From Treponema vincentii (GTDB taxonomy: Bacteria; Spirochaetota; Spirochaetia; Treponematales; Treponemataceae): a DNA stretch of 64,000 nucleotides. Both the position numbers and the translations under genes were made by a program. The stretch lies in NCBI RefSeq assembly GCF_018336815.1, contig NZ_CP050497.1:2108001-2172000 (forward strand), written 5' to 3'. A model generated the notes under the pieces. It saw only the letters and a program-made list of their open reading frames with translations, ran no database searches and was not told the DNA's origin. Positions 17,151 to 26,681 of the stretch are shown here, piece by piece; the first letter of the stretch is position 1, and every line of letters begins with the position of its first letter.

Positions 17151-18464
17151 TTACTCTTTATAATACTGATTAAACACCTGCGTGATATACGCTTGATCCG
17201 CAACGCCGCCCAGCTCGCGAATGGAATGCATCGACAAGATGGGGTTCCCGATATCGACCGTCTTAATCCGCAAGTTTGTCGTCGTAATCGGTCCAATGGT
17301 TGAACCGCCTTTTATATCGGAACGGTTGACAAAGTTTTGGCATGGAACGCCGGCCCTTGCACAGAGATCTTTAAATATCCCCGCCGAAATACCGTCGCTC
17401 GCATAGCTCATCGAAGCGGCAAGTTTTACCACCGGTCCGCCGTTTACAAGCGGGAAGTTGGTAATATCGTTTTTTTCGGGATAATTGGGATGGAAAGCGT
17501 GCGCCTGATCGGCGGAAATAAGGAAAGACCTGCTCAACTGCTGCTGGAACAGTTCAAACCACTGCTCACCTGCTTCACACTGGGCAATCGTAATTCGCTT
17601 GAGCGTATCCGCAAAGAACGGGCTACCGGCGCCCTGCATCGTTTCCGAGCCGACTTCTTCGTTATCAAAGATACAGGCGGCTTTTACATAGTCTAACGGA
17701 GCATCTTGCGCAATCAGCGCATCGAGGGATGCATAGGCCATACCGAGGTTGTCGATTTTTCCCGTCGAAAAAAATTCATCGGAAAGACCGCAAAAACTTC
17801 CGGGCTGCGTATCATACAAATAGAGGTCAAAGTCGAGGATTGTGCTCACCGGAACATGCAGCTGTTTAGATATCAGTGAAATAAGATATCCGTCCTTTTC
17901 AAACTTTTTATTGATGATACCGAGCAAGGGCAGCACATCTTTTTGACGTTCAATTTTATACCCGTCGTTTACTTCGCGATTCATGTGGATAGCGAGGTTC
18001 GGTATGATAAGCGGCGAACCTTTAAACGAGAACAGCATCTCTTGAGGCGCAAGCGGATCATCCGTCCGCACAACTACACGTCCCGCTGCGGAAAGCGGGC
18101 GATCAAACCATGTTGAAAGAATTGCCCCGCCGTATACTTCGGTATTCAGCTTGAGGTAATGATCTTGCACCGTTACTTCGGGATGCGGCTTTATCCGCAA
18201 ACAGGGGGAGTCGCTATGGCTGCCGACAAGCTTAAATCCGCGCGCTTTCTTCCCGCGGCTCATCTGCCATGCGATAAGAGCGCTGCCATTTGCGGTTACA
18301 AAGTATTTTCCTGCGGGCTTTAAATCGAAAGCATCCGAAAGGTCAAGACGGGTAAAGCCGACCGCTTCGAGCTTTTTACCGGCATTTTCAATCACATGAT
18401 ACACCGACGGGCTTTGATCGATAAACCGCATCAGTTCACGGGCATACTGTTTTTGCATCGCCAT
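17151..18464 (-). CDS. apeB: M18-family aminopeptidase (aspartyl aminopeptidase)
   Basis: 437 aa, normal for M18. It removes N-terminal acidic residues from peptides with two zinc ions in a large cytoplasmic assembly. Visible motifs: VGSHSDSPCLR (80-90) with the first metal His83, DNEEVGSETMQGAGS carrying the catalytic Glu pair, and the C-terminal SMHSIRELGG with the last metal His. AGGAG seven bases before the ATG supports the start. It stands alone: the gap on its 3' side (16986-17150) holds a hairpin (AGCACC ... GGTGCT near 17045-17064) and the post-stop motif described elsewhere. Confidence 0.93.
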   Translation of the reverse strand: MAMQKQYARELMRFIDQSPSVYHVIENAGKKLEAVGFTRLDLSDAFDLKPAGKYFVTANGSALIAWQMSRGKKARGFKLVGSHSDSPCLRIKPHPEVTVQDHYLKLNTEVYGGAILSTWFDRPLSAAGRVVVRTDDPLAPQEMLFSFKGSPLIIPNLAIHMNREVNDGYKIERQKDVLPLLGIINKKFEKDGYLISLISKQLHVPVSTILDFDLYLYDTQPGSFCGLSDEFFSTGKIDNLGMAYASLDALIAQDAPLDYVKAACIFDNEEVGSETMQGAGSPFFADTLKRITIAQCEAGEQWFELFQQQLSRSFLISADQAHAFHPNYPEKNDITNFPLVNGGPVVKLAASMSYASDGISAGIFKDLCARAGVPCQNFVNRSDIKGGSTIGPITTTNLRIKTVDIGNPILSMHSIRELGGVADQAYITQVFNQYYKE

Positions 18465-18615
18465 ACCTATACTCCTTAGGGGGTTACCCTGATTATCTTC
18501 TTTAGTATACCTGCCTTTTATAATTTTGGGAAGGTTGCGGGATGGAATTATCGGGTATCCTCAAGGAGCAGTTTCAGAGAAACCTGAGAAAGTATTGTTG
18601 AACGTGTAATAAAGC

Positions 18616-20472
18616 TTACACCTGTTCAAACGAGGCTTGCAGATAGGCAAGACGGATGCGGCGCACCTTTACGGTCAGTTCCTGATTGAGTTCCGGTTCG
18701 GCATCAAGCGTTATGTCGCCTTCATATCCAAGCGACGGAATAAAGATATGAGCCTTTTTGCCCATTGCCTCAAGCACAACCGCCGTCCCCCGCCAATCCG
18801 GATTTTGCAGCAGATACACGAGCGTCCAATGCTGACGGGATGCCCGTTCCGCAGAAACACAGGCGCGCCCTGCGACGTCCCCCGCCGCTATTTTAAGGAT
18901 GAACTCTGCCGCAGGCGTCAGCGGTTTACCGTCAATATAGTTTAACAGCTGGCGATGACTGACCAAGTCCCCGTAGCGGCGGAGCGGGCTTGTTACCTGT
19001 CCGTACATAGCAAGCCCGAGCGCAGCGTGCATCGAAGGAATGGTACCCACGCTGCGCGGGCGCATGGCGCGCCGCTTCCGGTATTCCCCTGCAAGGCCGG
19101 ACGGCAGCTTATTCGGCAGTTCGGGCGCCTCCTGACTGATGTACTGAAACGGAATGCTGTGCTGAAAGGCAAAACGGGCGGCAGCTTCCCCTGCAAGCAG
19201 CATCATCTCTTTAATCATTGCAGACGCTTCAGTCTGACCAATGGGCTGCACCCGCACCCGTTTTATGCCGTCCTGCTCCGCCAGCGTAATAGACACTTCG
19301 GGAAAATCGATGGATACGGCGCCTGCATTTTCCCGTCTGATGCGGTTTTTCTCTGCAATGGCAAAAAACGGAGCTAACGCGGGTGAATCCTTTTGCGCAT
19401 CAGCTTCTTCGTACGTCATCCTAATAACCGAAAGTTTGGTACGGTGGATTGAAACCTCTTCGATTGCACCGTCACTACCGAGGAGCAGCTTAAAAGAAAG
19501 CGCATAAGATACGGGTTTTAGCCCGAGGGCAAAATAGTCAACCGCTTTTTCGCCGAGCATTCGAGCTGCCCCCTCAGGTGTATATAGTGTTGCGCCGCGA
19601 GCACAGGCATCGGCATCGCTTTGCGTATCCGCCTGAATGGTGTCGGCAGGGTTTGCAATGTGAATCCACAAGTATGTTCCGTCAAAAGAAACCGCATCGT
19701 CGGGATCGGTACTGCCGGGATTATCGATTGCATACGCAGGGATTGCCGTTAAATCGAACGGATCGGACGGAAACACAGGCGCGGTGATATCCGCCTTAGA
19801 TGAATGAAGCGAATGGCCGAAGCGTGCAGGATAGGGATTTTTTTCGATAGGCCAAAAACCCGTTTTTAACAGAATCTCGTGCGCCTGTTCGGGAGTTTGC
19901 TCCATCTTTGCATCTTTTAATATTTTGGAAGCGGAAGAACTCCCCAAGGCGAGCGCCTCAAGCTCTTGAAAAAACGGCGTATATAATTCTTTACTTTCTG
20001 TAAACGGCTTTCCCTGCATACAGGCGCGAAGGGCTGCGATAAAATCCTGCCGCAGTTTTTCGGCCTGCGCTTTCTCCGTCTGCTTTTGATTAAGCCGCTC
20101 TATTTCCGCTTGCGTGCGAATACCGATCGGATCCGTAGGCGAAGTACAAATAAAATAGGGCGAACGACACAGAGCTTGCCACAACTGCCAGCTTTGCTCC
20201 GCCGTGTACGTTCCCCATAGCAGCTCCGCAAGCTCGGTGAAAGACGGCGTTTCTCCTTCAAAGAAATCCGCAGCTTCGCCAAAATCCGCAGCGGGAACTT
20301 CGGCATCAAGCGCCGCCTTAATGCTCCGGCATTCTCCGCTATGGAGCAGCACAATGTCTTTTTCGCGTACTTTCTTTGAACCGGATTCCAACGCAATTTC
20401 AAATTTATCAGCCTGTACATCGGTAATGAGCGCAGGCTGATTTTTATAGAGAACGAGATTACCTTTTTTCAT
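18616..20472 (-). CDS. RNB-domain exoribonuclease (RNase II/R family)
   Basis: 618 aa. The catalytic block AIDNPGSTDPDDA (248-260) keeps the metal-binding aspartates of RNase II (Asp250, 256, 258, 259). A C-terminal S1-like beta domain (about 555-618) follows. The N-terminal 230 residues are not classical cold-shock domains and contain a charged helix (NQKQTEKAQAEKLRQ), so it resembles short, diverged RNase II forms rather than full RNase R. It degrades RNA 3' to 5' by family. Its start overlaps the end of the upstream secreted-protein gene by 14 bp. The PTSPLRRYGDLVSHRQL-type motif of the RNB core is also present. Confidence 0.85.
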   Translation of the reverse strand: MKKGNLVLYKNQPALITDVQADKFEIALESGSKKVREKDIVLLHSGECRSIKAALDAEVPAADFGEAADFFEGETPSFTELAELLWGTYTAEQSWQLWQALCRSPYFICTSPTDPIGIRTQAEIERLNQKQTEKAQAEKLRQDFIAALRACMQGKPFTESKELYTPFFQELEALALGSSSASKILKDAKMEQTPEQAHEILLKTGFWPIEKNPYPARFGHSLHSSKADITAPVFPSDPFDLTAIPAYAIDNPGSTDPDDAVSFDGTYLWIHIANPADTIQADTQSDADACARGATLYTPEGAARMLGEKAVDYFALGLKPVSYALSFKLLLGSDGAIEEVSIHRTKLSVIRMTYEEADAQKDSPALAPFFAIAEKNRIRRENAGAVSIDFPEVSITLAEQDGIKRVRVQPIGQTEASAMIKEMMLLAGEAAARFAFQHSIPFQYISQEAPELPNKLPSGLAGEYRKRRAMRPRSVGTIPSMHAALGLAMYGQVTSPLRRYGDLVSHRQLLNYIDGKPLTPAAEFILKIAAGDVAGRACVSAERASRQHWTLVYLLQNPDWRGTAVVLEAMGKKAHIFIPSLGYEGDITLDAEPELNQELTVKVRRIRLAYLQASFEQV

Positions 20473-22303
20473 TTATATTCCGAATAGTGATGTTCCGTAT
20501 TTTGTTATTACCGTATACCACCTGTAGAAGATTTCCTTGCCGGTGATACATCAGTGCATCGCAGCTGCGGTACACCGCTTTTCCGCACACTTTTTCAAAA
20601 CCATCACGAGAGTCGCCGGTGCGTATATCATTAAAGAGCGTTAACGATGACGGAAAACCGACACTCATCTGCAGTACCGCTCCGTCCCCGTCTTTAGAGC
20701 GTATGATAACTTCGGTATTAAGCAGTCGATACAGCCAGCGTTCGTTGTAATAATTGTAGATAATTGCAGACGGTCTATTCCACGCACTCAACAGTTTATC
20801 AACCGTATCGCCGACAGACACATTGCGGAGCACAATCGGAGTAACCGCTTCAGGTTCTTTTAAGATATCGGCAAGCCATTGCCTTTCTTTTGCAGCGCCT
20901 GTTTTATTGTTTAATTTTTTTAGGATACGGAAATAATTGCAGCGGATTAGCCGTTCATCGGCAGGAAATCCCGTCGTTACAAACAACACTTTACCGGTTG
21001 TTTTTCGAACAGATGAAGAGAGACAATCAGCCAGCAGCTGTTGCGCCTTTGTATAGTCTTTTCTTAGTAGAGACAACAGCGCAGCATAGTTTGCCCGCGC
21101 TGTTTTATCATCAGCACTCGTATGAAAGAGATCAGCCTGTTCTGCAATGCTGAGTACTGCATTCCGTTCATGAGTCAGCGGAGACGAAGCGAGTAGATAC
21201 GCATACCCCGATGCGATTCCCGCCTCGTATATCATAGTAAGATAATCGCTATATGCTTTTTTTGCCTGCTCGTATACAGCGCTGTTACTCCGTGTCGGCA
21301 TTGTCTTTGAAACGTAATCGGACTGTTCATCGTCATCATTTTCAAACATGAAATCCGCCGACTGAAAAAACGCAAACACCGATGCATTATCATACACTGC
21401 AGCAGGAAGAATAGTAGCCATCTCCGTATCCCGCTTATCAAGACTGCTTAGCCATGCTTGATGAGAAACGAGAGCATTCAGACGATTGATATAAAGGCTC
21501 TGCGGAAAGAGTTGCAGTAAATTACCCAACACAGTACGCGCATCGGCGGTTCCTCTGCGATTCTGAAGTGCAAATAGTACCCCTGAAATTTCTTCGTACA
21601 GATGCGTAATATCATCTCCGTTACTGTTTAACTGCTCAAACCGTACAGCAGGTTTTATGGAGCCGGTTGCAAATGATGCGAAGACTTTTGCCGTTTCCGT
21701 ATCAGCGTAAAGTGAAGCCAACCGATTAAGCCATGCTTCCAATAACCCCTGAGGATAACCGGCAACATTAAGTAATACGCTTGCCATGATGTCGGCGGTA
21801 TATAATTTTTCAGGAGAAAGCGAGATGATCTTAGCGGTACTGTAATAGTTGAGCGCAAACTGCGCCGTACACACTGCAGCGATAGGGGCAAAAAAATTCT
21901 CTCGCTCGTTATTCAAATTCCGTATCCTACGCGCAGAACCGGCGGTATCCATGAAAAGAACGGAATCGATATAATCCAAAAGACCGGTACTTACAAGAAA
22001 TGTCCCGTCGGGATACATCATACAACGGGCATTTTTCCGGTCAGTTATAATTAAGCGCATCGTGCCGCGAAAGAGTTCGGTTCTGCGTATCAGCATAAAA
22101 AGAGATGTTTCGATAATGTTATACCATTCGCCAACTTCGTTCGCCGCTATTTCATGTGAAGAAGCCTCCGCTATTTCGTCGCGATACACCTGCATCAGCC
22201 GCTCACGGGTATACATTCCCTCCGTCAACGGATCCGTAAAACCGGAAATTGCAATAAAAAAAAAGGAAAGTAAAACAAGAACCGTTCGGCGCATATCTTT
22301 CAT
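20459..22303 (-). CDS. Secreted M48-like protein without HExxH, with two BamE-like C-terminal repeats
   Basis: 614 aa with a signal peptide (basic start, then VLVLLSFFFIAISGFT). The segment NARCMMYPDGTFLVSTGLLDYID resembles the GL-type strand-helix of M48 metallopeptidases, where HExxH should follow. Here the next helix reads RIRNLNNERENFFAPI, with no HExxH, so catalysis by that mechanism looks lost. The last 130 residues hold two segments of the pattern GDTVDKLLSAWNRPSAI and GDSRDGFEKVCGKAVY, like the SmpA/BamE small fold. The start has no strong ribosome site; ATG at 22292-22294 is an alternative. Probably a non-enzymatic envelope protein. Overlaps the RNase gene by 14 bp. Confidence 0.6.
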   Translation of the reverse strand: MKDMRRTVLVLLSFFFIAISGFTDPLTEGMYTRERLMQVYRDEIAEASSHEIAANEVGEWYNIIETSLFMLIRRTELFRGTMRLIITDRKNARCMMYPDGTFLVSTGLLDYIDSVLFMDTAGSARRIRNLNNERENFFAPIAAVCTAQFALNYYSTAKIISLSPEKLYTADIMASVLLNVAGYPQGLLEAWLNRLASLYADTETAKVFASFATGSIKPAVRFEQLNSNGDDITHLYEEISGVLFALQNRRGTADARTVLGNLLQLFPQSLYINRLNALVSHQAWLSSLDKRDTEMATILPAAVYDNASVFAFFQSADFMFENDDDEQSDYVSKTMPTRSNSAVYEQAKKAYSDYLTMIYEAGIASGYAYLLASSPLTHERNAVLSIAEQADLFHTSADDKTARANYAALLSLLRKDYTKAQQLLADCLSSSVRKTTGKVLFVTTGFPADERLIRCNYFRILKKLNNKTGAAKERQWLADILKEPEAVTPIVLRNVSVGDTVDKLLSAWNRPSAIIYNYYNERWLYRLLNTEVIIRSKDGDGAVLQMSVGFPSSLTLFNDIRTGDSRDGFEKVCGKAVYRSCDALMYHRQGNLLQVVYGNNKIRNITIRNINEKR

Positions 22304-22833
22304 ACGCTAAAGCATATCATAGCGACGCAAATATAGCAATCCACGGTAAACGCATCAGACTCCTTTTGAAATATACGGCACATCTACTGCGTTACCTTGC
22401 CAAAAGTGTACATCCTTGTACACTTTTGGCAGCGAGTTTCAGCATCGCTGAAACATCGCTTCTGATGGAACCAGCGGCATCCGTGCCGCTTCTGAATATC
22501 CTCAACGTATCAGTACCGCCACGGACGGCGGTGGTTGCAAGCAGTAGCAAGTTTTTCGCTAAGAAAAACTTGTCGTTAAAAAACGTACACGGATGTACGT
22601 TTTTTAACAGGCTATTTCAAAAGGCTAACGGAAAGTATATTTTTAACAATCTCCTGATTTTGCGATCTATATTTACTCGTCTGATGCGTTTGCCCTTCCG
22701 TAAGCCTTTTGAAAATAACGAGGTAGATACAAGGAGATAGGCAAAAAAGTACCGCAGGCGTATCTTTGATACGTTGAGGACACTTTTTTGCCGTACGACG
22801 CAGTAGATGCCTTGTTATTTTCAAAAGGAATGG
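22304..22833. repeat. Modular palindrome array (array 1), 530 bp without a gene
   Basis: From about 22361 to 22829 the gap is a string of hairpins: GCCAAAAGTGTAC...GTACACTTTTGGC (22399-22430), GTTTCAGC/GCTGAAAC (22435-22453), GCGGCA/TGCCGC (22474-22489), CCGCC/GGCGG (22517-22532), AAGTTTTTC/GAAAAACTT (22549-22571), GTTAAAAAACGTAC/GTACGTTTTTTAAC (22574-22608), and a 50-bp outer stem at 22741-22791 with CGTATC/GATACG inside. The ends are imperfect inverted repeats: TCCTTTTGAAA plus CATCTACTGCG. Words CGCATCAGAC (22351) and GTCTGATGCG (22679) also occur. No ORF with codon character. The right end is 4 bp from the MATE stop codon. Confidence 0.8.
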
Positions 22834-24204
22834 TTAGTCGGTCACAGAGTGAAGCCATTTACCGGATCTAATCCGCCACAGCCCTAACAGCAGTTTGAGC
22901 GGCTCCTCACTAAAGAGGCACATATAGACGACCCACGGCGGAAGCGCGGTATGAATCGATACGGAATAGGCAAGCGGAATTGCAATCAGCCACATAATGA
23001 AGGTATCGCAAATCATGCCGAAACGGGTATCGCCGCCCGCACGCACCAGCCCTATCAGAATACACATGTTGCAGGCTTTGAGGGGATAACAGCAGGCCAA
23101 TACGATAAAGAGCTTTTTAACCGTTGACAATACAATCGGTTCCACATTAAAGATAAACGGAACAAGATACGAAATGGGGATAAGCGCCGCGCCGATAAAT
23201 ATCGCAACAATCGGAATAAATAGCAGCACTTTAGCAGCATATTGCCGTGCATCACTGTCATGCTTTTCGCCTATTTTCTTTCCGATTAAAACACTCACTC
23301 CATTACCGAAGCCGATAAAGATAACCCATGTCAACTGCGAAATAGTATTGGTAATATTAAAGGCGGCATACGAAAACGTATTGATACTTGCAAAAATTTT
23401 ATGATGGAATGTAATCCCGAAAGACCACAAGGTTTCGTTTAGCAATACCGGTAGTACGATTACAAGGTACACTTTTAAGAATTTAGCATCAAAAGTAAAG
23501 TGGCTTTTAAACGTTCCTAAAACGGGATATTTCCGATACTTTGTTACGGTAAAAGTAATAAAGAGTTCAACAAAGCGGGCAATAACAGTTGCGATAGCCG
23601 CCCCGCGAACCCCTAGTGCAGGAGCTCCGAATAACCCGAAAATTAAAACAGCGTTCAGCGTCGTATTGACAACCAAAGACACCAGTGTCGCACCGACTGC
23701 AATTTTCACCTTTTCGATGGAACGCAGCGTAATCATCAGCATAAAATTTATCGCAAAAGGAATAAAGCACAATGCCGATAGCCTCAGATATTGCACACCG
23801 GTTTCAATAACGGCGCTATCCTTTGTATACAGCGATAGTATTTCTTTCGGCATACTCACACAGCAAACCGTAAAGAAAACAGCGAAGAATACGGACACCA
23901 GCATAGAAATACCGAGCGTTTTCTGTAAGCCCTTAAAATCTTTTTTTCCCCAGAACTGTGCCGTAAATACCATGCTACCGGAACCGATACCGTATAGAAT
24001 CAGGTTGAGCAAAAAAAAGAGTTGGTTCCCCAAGCCGACAGCCGCAAGCTCGATAGTACCGAGCTTACCGATCATCACCGTATCGAGGATATTGACAAAG
24101 GCGCTCAGAAAATTCTGTAGCATAATCGGGAGAGCGATTGTGAATAATGTTCTTAGAAAATTTTTATCAAAAAATACCGCCCTGAATCGCGCTGTCATCG
24201 TCAT
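22834..24204 (-). CDS. MATE-family multidrug/toxin efflux transporter
   Basis: 456 aa from the ATG at 24202-24204, preceded by GGAGAG nine bases upstream. A longer ORF reaching 24273 would translate the GACGCAAGCGTC hairpin, so it is rejected. Twelve hydrophobic helices in two similar halves, with MATE-type segments (FTIALPIMLQNFLSAFVNILDTVMIGKLG, residues about 20-48, given here in parts: ALPIMLQNF and DTVMIGKLG; and GAALIPISYLVPFIF in the second half). By family it exports cationic compounds in exchange for Na+ or H+. Substrate unknown. It ends against palindrome array 1. Confidence 0.9.
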   Translation of the reverse strand: MTMTARFRAVFFDKNFLRTLFTIALPIMLQNFLSAFVNILDTVMIGKLGTIELAAVGLGNQLFFLLNLILYGIGSGSMVFTAQFWGKKDFKGLQKTLGISMLVSVFFAVFFTVCCVSMPKEILSLYTKDSAVIETGVQYLRLSALCFIPFAINFMLMITLRSIEKVKIAVGATLVSLVVNTTLNAVLIFGLFGAPALGVRGAAIATVIARFVELFITFTVTKYRKYPVLGTFKSHFTFDAKFLKVYLVIVLPVLLNETLWSFGITFHHKIFASINTFSYAAFNITNTISQLTWVIFIGFGNGVSVLIGKKIGEKHDSDARQYAAKVLLFIPIVAIFIGAALIPISYLVPFIFNVEPIVLSTVKKLFIVLACCYPLKACNMCILIGLVRAGGDTRFGMICDTFIMWLIAIPLAYSVSIHTALPPWVVYMCLFSEEPLKLLLGLWRIRSGKWLHSVTD

Positions 24205-24231
24205 ATACGCATTCTCTCCATCAATCAACAA

Positions 24232-24251
24232 CCCCGACGCAAGCGTCGGGG
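24232..24251. promoter_or_regulatory. CCCCGACGC hairpin in the MATE gene leader
   Basis: Perfect 9-bp stem CCCCGACGC / GCGTCGGGG with an AA loop, 28 bp upstream of the MATE start codon. Its core GACGCAAGCGTC is repeated 80 bp away inside the larger palindrome at 24304-24344. Confidence 0.5.
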
Positions 24252-24303
24252 CACACTGCTCAACGTTTCGCACTGTGTGTTCTATAAGGTGGTTGCAGTC
24301 GGC

Positions 24304-24344
24304 TTTAATACCCTTTGTTACGACGCAAGCGTCGGGGTATTAAA
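24304..24344 (-). terminator. Nested palindrome after the motility operon
   Basis: Outer stem TTTAATACCC / GGGTATTAAA encloses an inner stem CGACGC / GCGTCG. It lies about 47 bp beyond the flhG stop, before the MATE leader. No T-run, but a strong structure; the likely 3' end of the 16-kb motility transcript. Confidence 0.5.
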
Positions 24345-24390
24345 CCCTCCGCACGAATAAACCAATAGACTTGATGTTTTAGAGGTTTTT

Positions 24391-25290
24391 CTATTCCGTT
24401 TCCCAGCGGCGTCCGAATAATTTTTTTACAAAGCCTGCAAAGCCGCCGGTTTCGGGAATTTCGGTTTTTTCCATACGTGATACAATGTGCTTTAGACAGC
24501 TTGCCGCTTTGCCGTTGGGCTCTGCAATAATAAAAGGTTTTTGTTTGAGGACAGCTTTTGTTACCAAAGGATCATTATAGATGAAGCCCAGATATTCAAT
24601 TTTAAGATTTAAAAACTGTGCGGCAATGTTGATCATCCGATCTGCAATTCGCTTGCCTTCTGCCGCCGAATCAACCCTATTGATAATCATTTTAAGATTG
24701 AGGTTCATGTTATCGACTTCCGTTGCAATCACCTTTATGATACCGTAGGCATCGGTAATCGCAGTCGGCTCGGAGGTTGTGATAATAACTACCTCATCGG
24801 CAGCAGCGACAAAGCTCAGTACGTTCTTAGACACCCCTGCGCTCGTATCGATGATAATAATATCGACATCGGAAAGCGTATACATTTCGTTAATAAATTC
24901 ATTGCGCTCCGCTTCCGCCATATTCGCAATCTTTGCAAAACCGGAAGCGCCCACAATCAGCTTAATACCGTATTCGGTGTCAATAATAATTTCCGACAAT
25001 TTCTTCTGCTTTTTAATAACATGATACAAATTGTACTGCGGAATAACATTCATAATAACGTTGACATTGGCGAGTCCGAGATCGGCATCAAGCACAATAA
25101 CTTTCTTTCCCATCTGAGCATACGCAATTCCCATATTGGTGGCGACGTTGGTTTTGCCTACGCCCCCCTTACCGCTGGTAACGGCAATAATGCGAGTCTT
25201 TTGCGCCGTATCCTGACTACTGCCGATAGCGTCAGCCGTTTTATGTATTTCTTTCATTAAAAGACGTAATCCGTCAGCTTGATCACCCAT
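24391..25290 (-). CDS. flhG: FlhG (FleN/YlxH), MinD-like ATPase controlling flagellar number
   Basis: 299 aa from the ATG at 25288-25290, with GGAGAA just upstream; the GTG 12 bp further out lies inside that ribosome site. N-terminal DQADGLR (3-9) is the activation motif that stimulates the FlhF GTPase. Deviant Walker A is SGKGGVGKT (39-47); DADLGLANV and DIIIIDTSAG are the later switch and Walker B regions. By family it cycles on the membrane at the cell pole and sets flagellar number and placement. Last gene of the motility operon, directly after flhF. Confidence 0.95.
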   Translation of the reverse strand: MGDQADGLRLLMKEIHKTADAIGSSQDTAQKTRIIAVTSGKGGVGKTNVATNMGIAYAQMGKKVIVLDADLGLANVNVIMNVIPQYNLYHVIKKQKKLSEIIIDTEYGIKLIVGASGFAKIANMAEAERNEFINEMYTLSDVDIIIIDTSAGVSKNVLSFVAAADEVVIITTSEPTAITDAYGIIKVIATEVDNMNLNLKMIINRVDSAAEGKRIADRMINIAAQFLNLKIEYLGFIYNDPLVTKAVLKQKPFIIAEPNGKAASCLKHIVSRMEKTEIPETGGFAGFVKKLFGRRWETE

Positions 25291-25316
25291 TCGTTTCTCC
25301 ACACTTTAAACTTTTA

Positions 25317-26681
25317 TCAAATTGATTGCGTTTCGGGCTTCTTTAAAGCAGAAACTTTAAGCAGTTGCTCTCTATCTTTATTGCATAGTTGATTGATATA
25401 TTCGTCATCGATTGAAAATCCTTTTAGTTTCCTTAAAAAGACTTCGACATCGGCAAGCATAAAATCCTGTGGAACTTCCTGCCCCGCCGTTATATACGTT
25501 ATCGGTATATTCGTTTCCGAAATAACACTCAATAAATTACCGATATATGAGGTTTCATCAAACTTTGTGATGATTAGCGATTTGTATTTAAAAACCGCAT
25601 ACTCTTTCATAATCTCGCGAATATCGTTTATCCGCGTTCCGGCGCATACTGTCAAATATACTTCGGCATCATCCCCCAATTCGGTAAAATAATTTTGCAT
25701 GGTCGAAATCTTTTCGCGGTCTTTCGGACTCCGACCGATAGTATCGATACAAATAACATCGGCTTCTTCGCGATACAATGCCATATATTTGCGTACTTCT
25801 GCGGGACTTGACGCAACCATCAACGGAATTCCCATCAATTCACAATAGCGCTTCATCTGATACGCTGCCCCGATACGCCAGTTATCAATTGTAATCACTT
25901 TAACGCGCAAGGGATGTTCGGAATTTTTACGGATATACTGCACGGCAATTTTCGCAAGCGTTGTTGTTTTCCCAACTCCTGTAGGACCAACCAATAACAC
26001 AACTCGAGTTTTAGGTTGACTCTCAGCAGGTTTAATTTTGATCGATTCGGCAAGCAATTCAAACAGTTTTTTCTGCACCGTCAAAAAATTTTCAATTTCG
26101 GTATAGCTTAGCTCATCCTTCAAACGGGCAGAAAGCTTTTTGATATATGAAGGAGAAAAATCATTTTCTTCGAGTATTTTTTGAATTTTAACAATATGCT
26201 CATGTTCGGCATCTACCCGCGGTGCGTTCTGTTTTTTCATTTCCGTCACAAGTCGTTCAACCGTTTCCGCCAGTTTATCCAAAGATTGTGCTTGCACCGG
26301 TGTAGGCACAGGCTTTTTTTCAGGACTCTTTTTCGAAGTCATATCAACATATTGGCGCAGTTCATCCGCCGCCGCAGGATTCTTATTTGCATATCGCGTT
26401 ACAATTTTCCGCCGCTCTTCTTCATCGTTGAGATTATTTATATGAGCAACTCTGGGCGCCGGTTTTACCGGGGTCTGCTGTTCGGAAAGTAAGGACGGTC
26501 TTTGAGGTAAGGTATCGTTTATCGTAAATGTTATCTCCACCACATCTTTTTCCAAAAGCCCAAACAGCCGACTGATCTTCGCGTCTTTTCTTCTCCAGAT
26601 GGTAACGGCATCGCCATGCTTTTTTGTAATTTTTCTCAGACATTTTTCATACGTCGAATCTTGCTCAACAAAAAGTTCCAT
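25317..26681 (-). CDS. flhF: FlhF, SRP-type GTPase for flagellar placement
   Basis: 454 aa. N-terminal basic/variable domain (1-150), then an NG domain with the P-loop GPTGVGKTT (232-240), IDNWRIGAAYQMKRYCE, the DTIGRSPKD G3 motif and ITKFDE (the TKxD guanine motif). FlhF dimers recruit the early flagellar base to the cell pole; in spirochaetes it is needed for subpolar periplasmic flagella. The start codon overlaps the stop of the flhA 3' fragment, so translation should be coupled to flhA when flhA is read in full. Confidence 0.96.
   Translation of the reverse strand: MELFVEQDSTYEKCLRKITKKHGDAVTIWRRKDAKISRLFGLLEKDVVEITFTINDTLPQRPSLLSEQQTPVKPAPRVAHINNLNDEEERRKIVTRYANKNPAAADELRQYVDMTSKKSPEKKPVPTPVQAQSLDKLAETVERLVTEMKKQNAPRVDAEHEHIVKIQKILEENDFSPSYIKKLSARLKDELSYTEIENFLTVQKKLFELLAESIKIKPAESQPKTRVVLLVGPTGVGKTTTLAKIAVQYIRKNSEHPLRVKVITIDNWRIGAAYQMKRYCELMGIPLMVASSPAEVRKYMALYREEADVICIDTIGRSPKDREKISTMQNYFTELGDDAEVYLTVCAGTRINDIREIMKEYAVFKYKSLIITKFDETSYIGNLLSVISETNIPITYITAGQEVPQDFMLADVEVFLRKLKGFSIDDEYINQLCNKDREQLLKVSALKKPETQSI

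Noticed and set aside
22366..22740. 124-aa plus-strand ORF in array 1
   Set aside because: Made of hairpin words; nearly the same peptides come from the unrelated array 3.
24205..24273. Longer MATE start
   Set aside because: It would translate the CCCCGACGC hairpin; GGAGAG and the ATG at 24202-24204 fit better.
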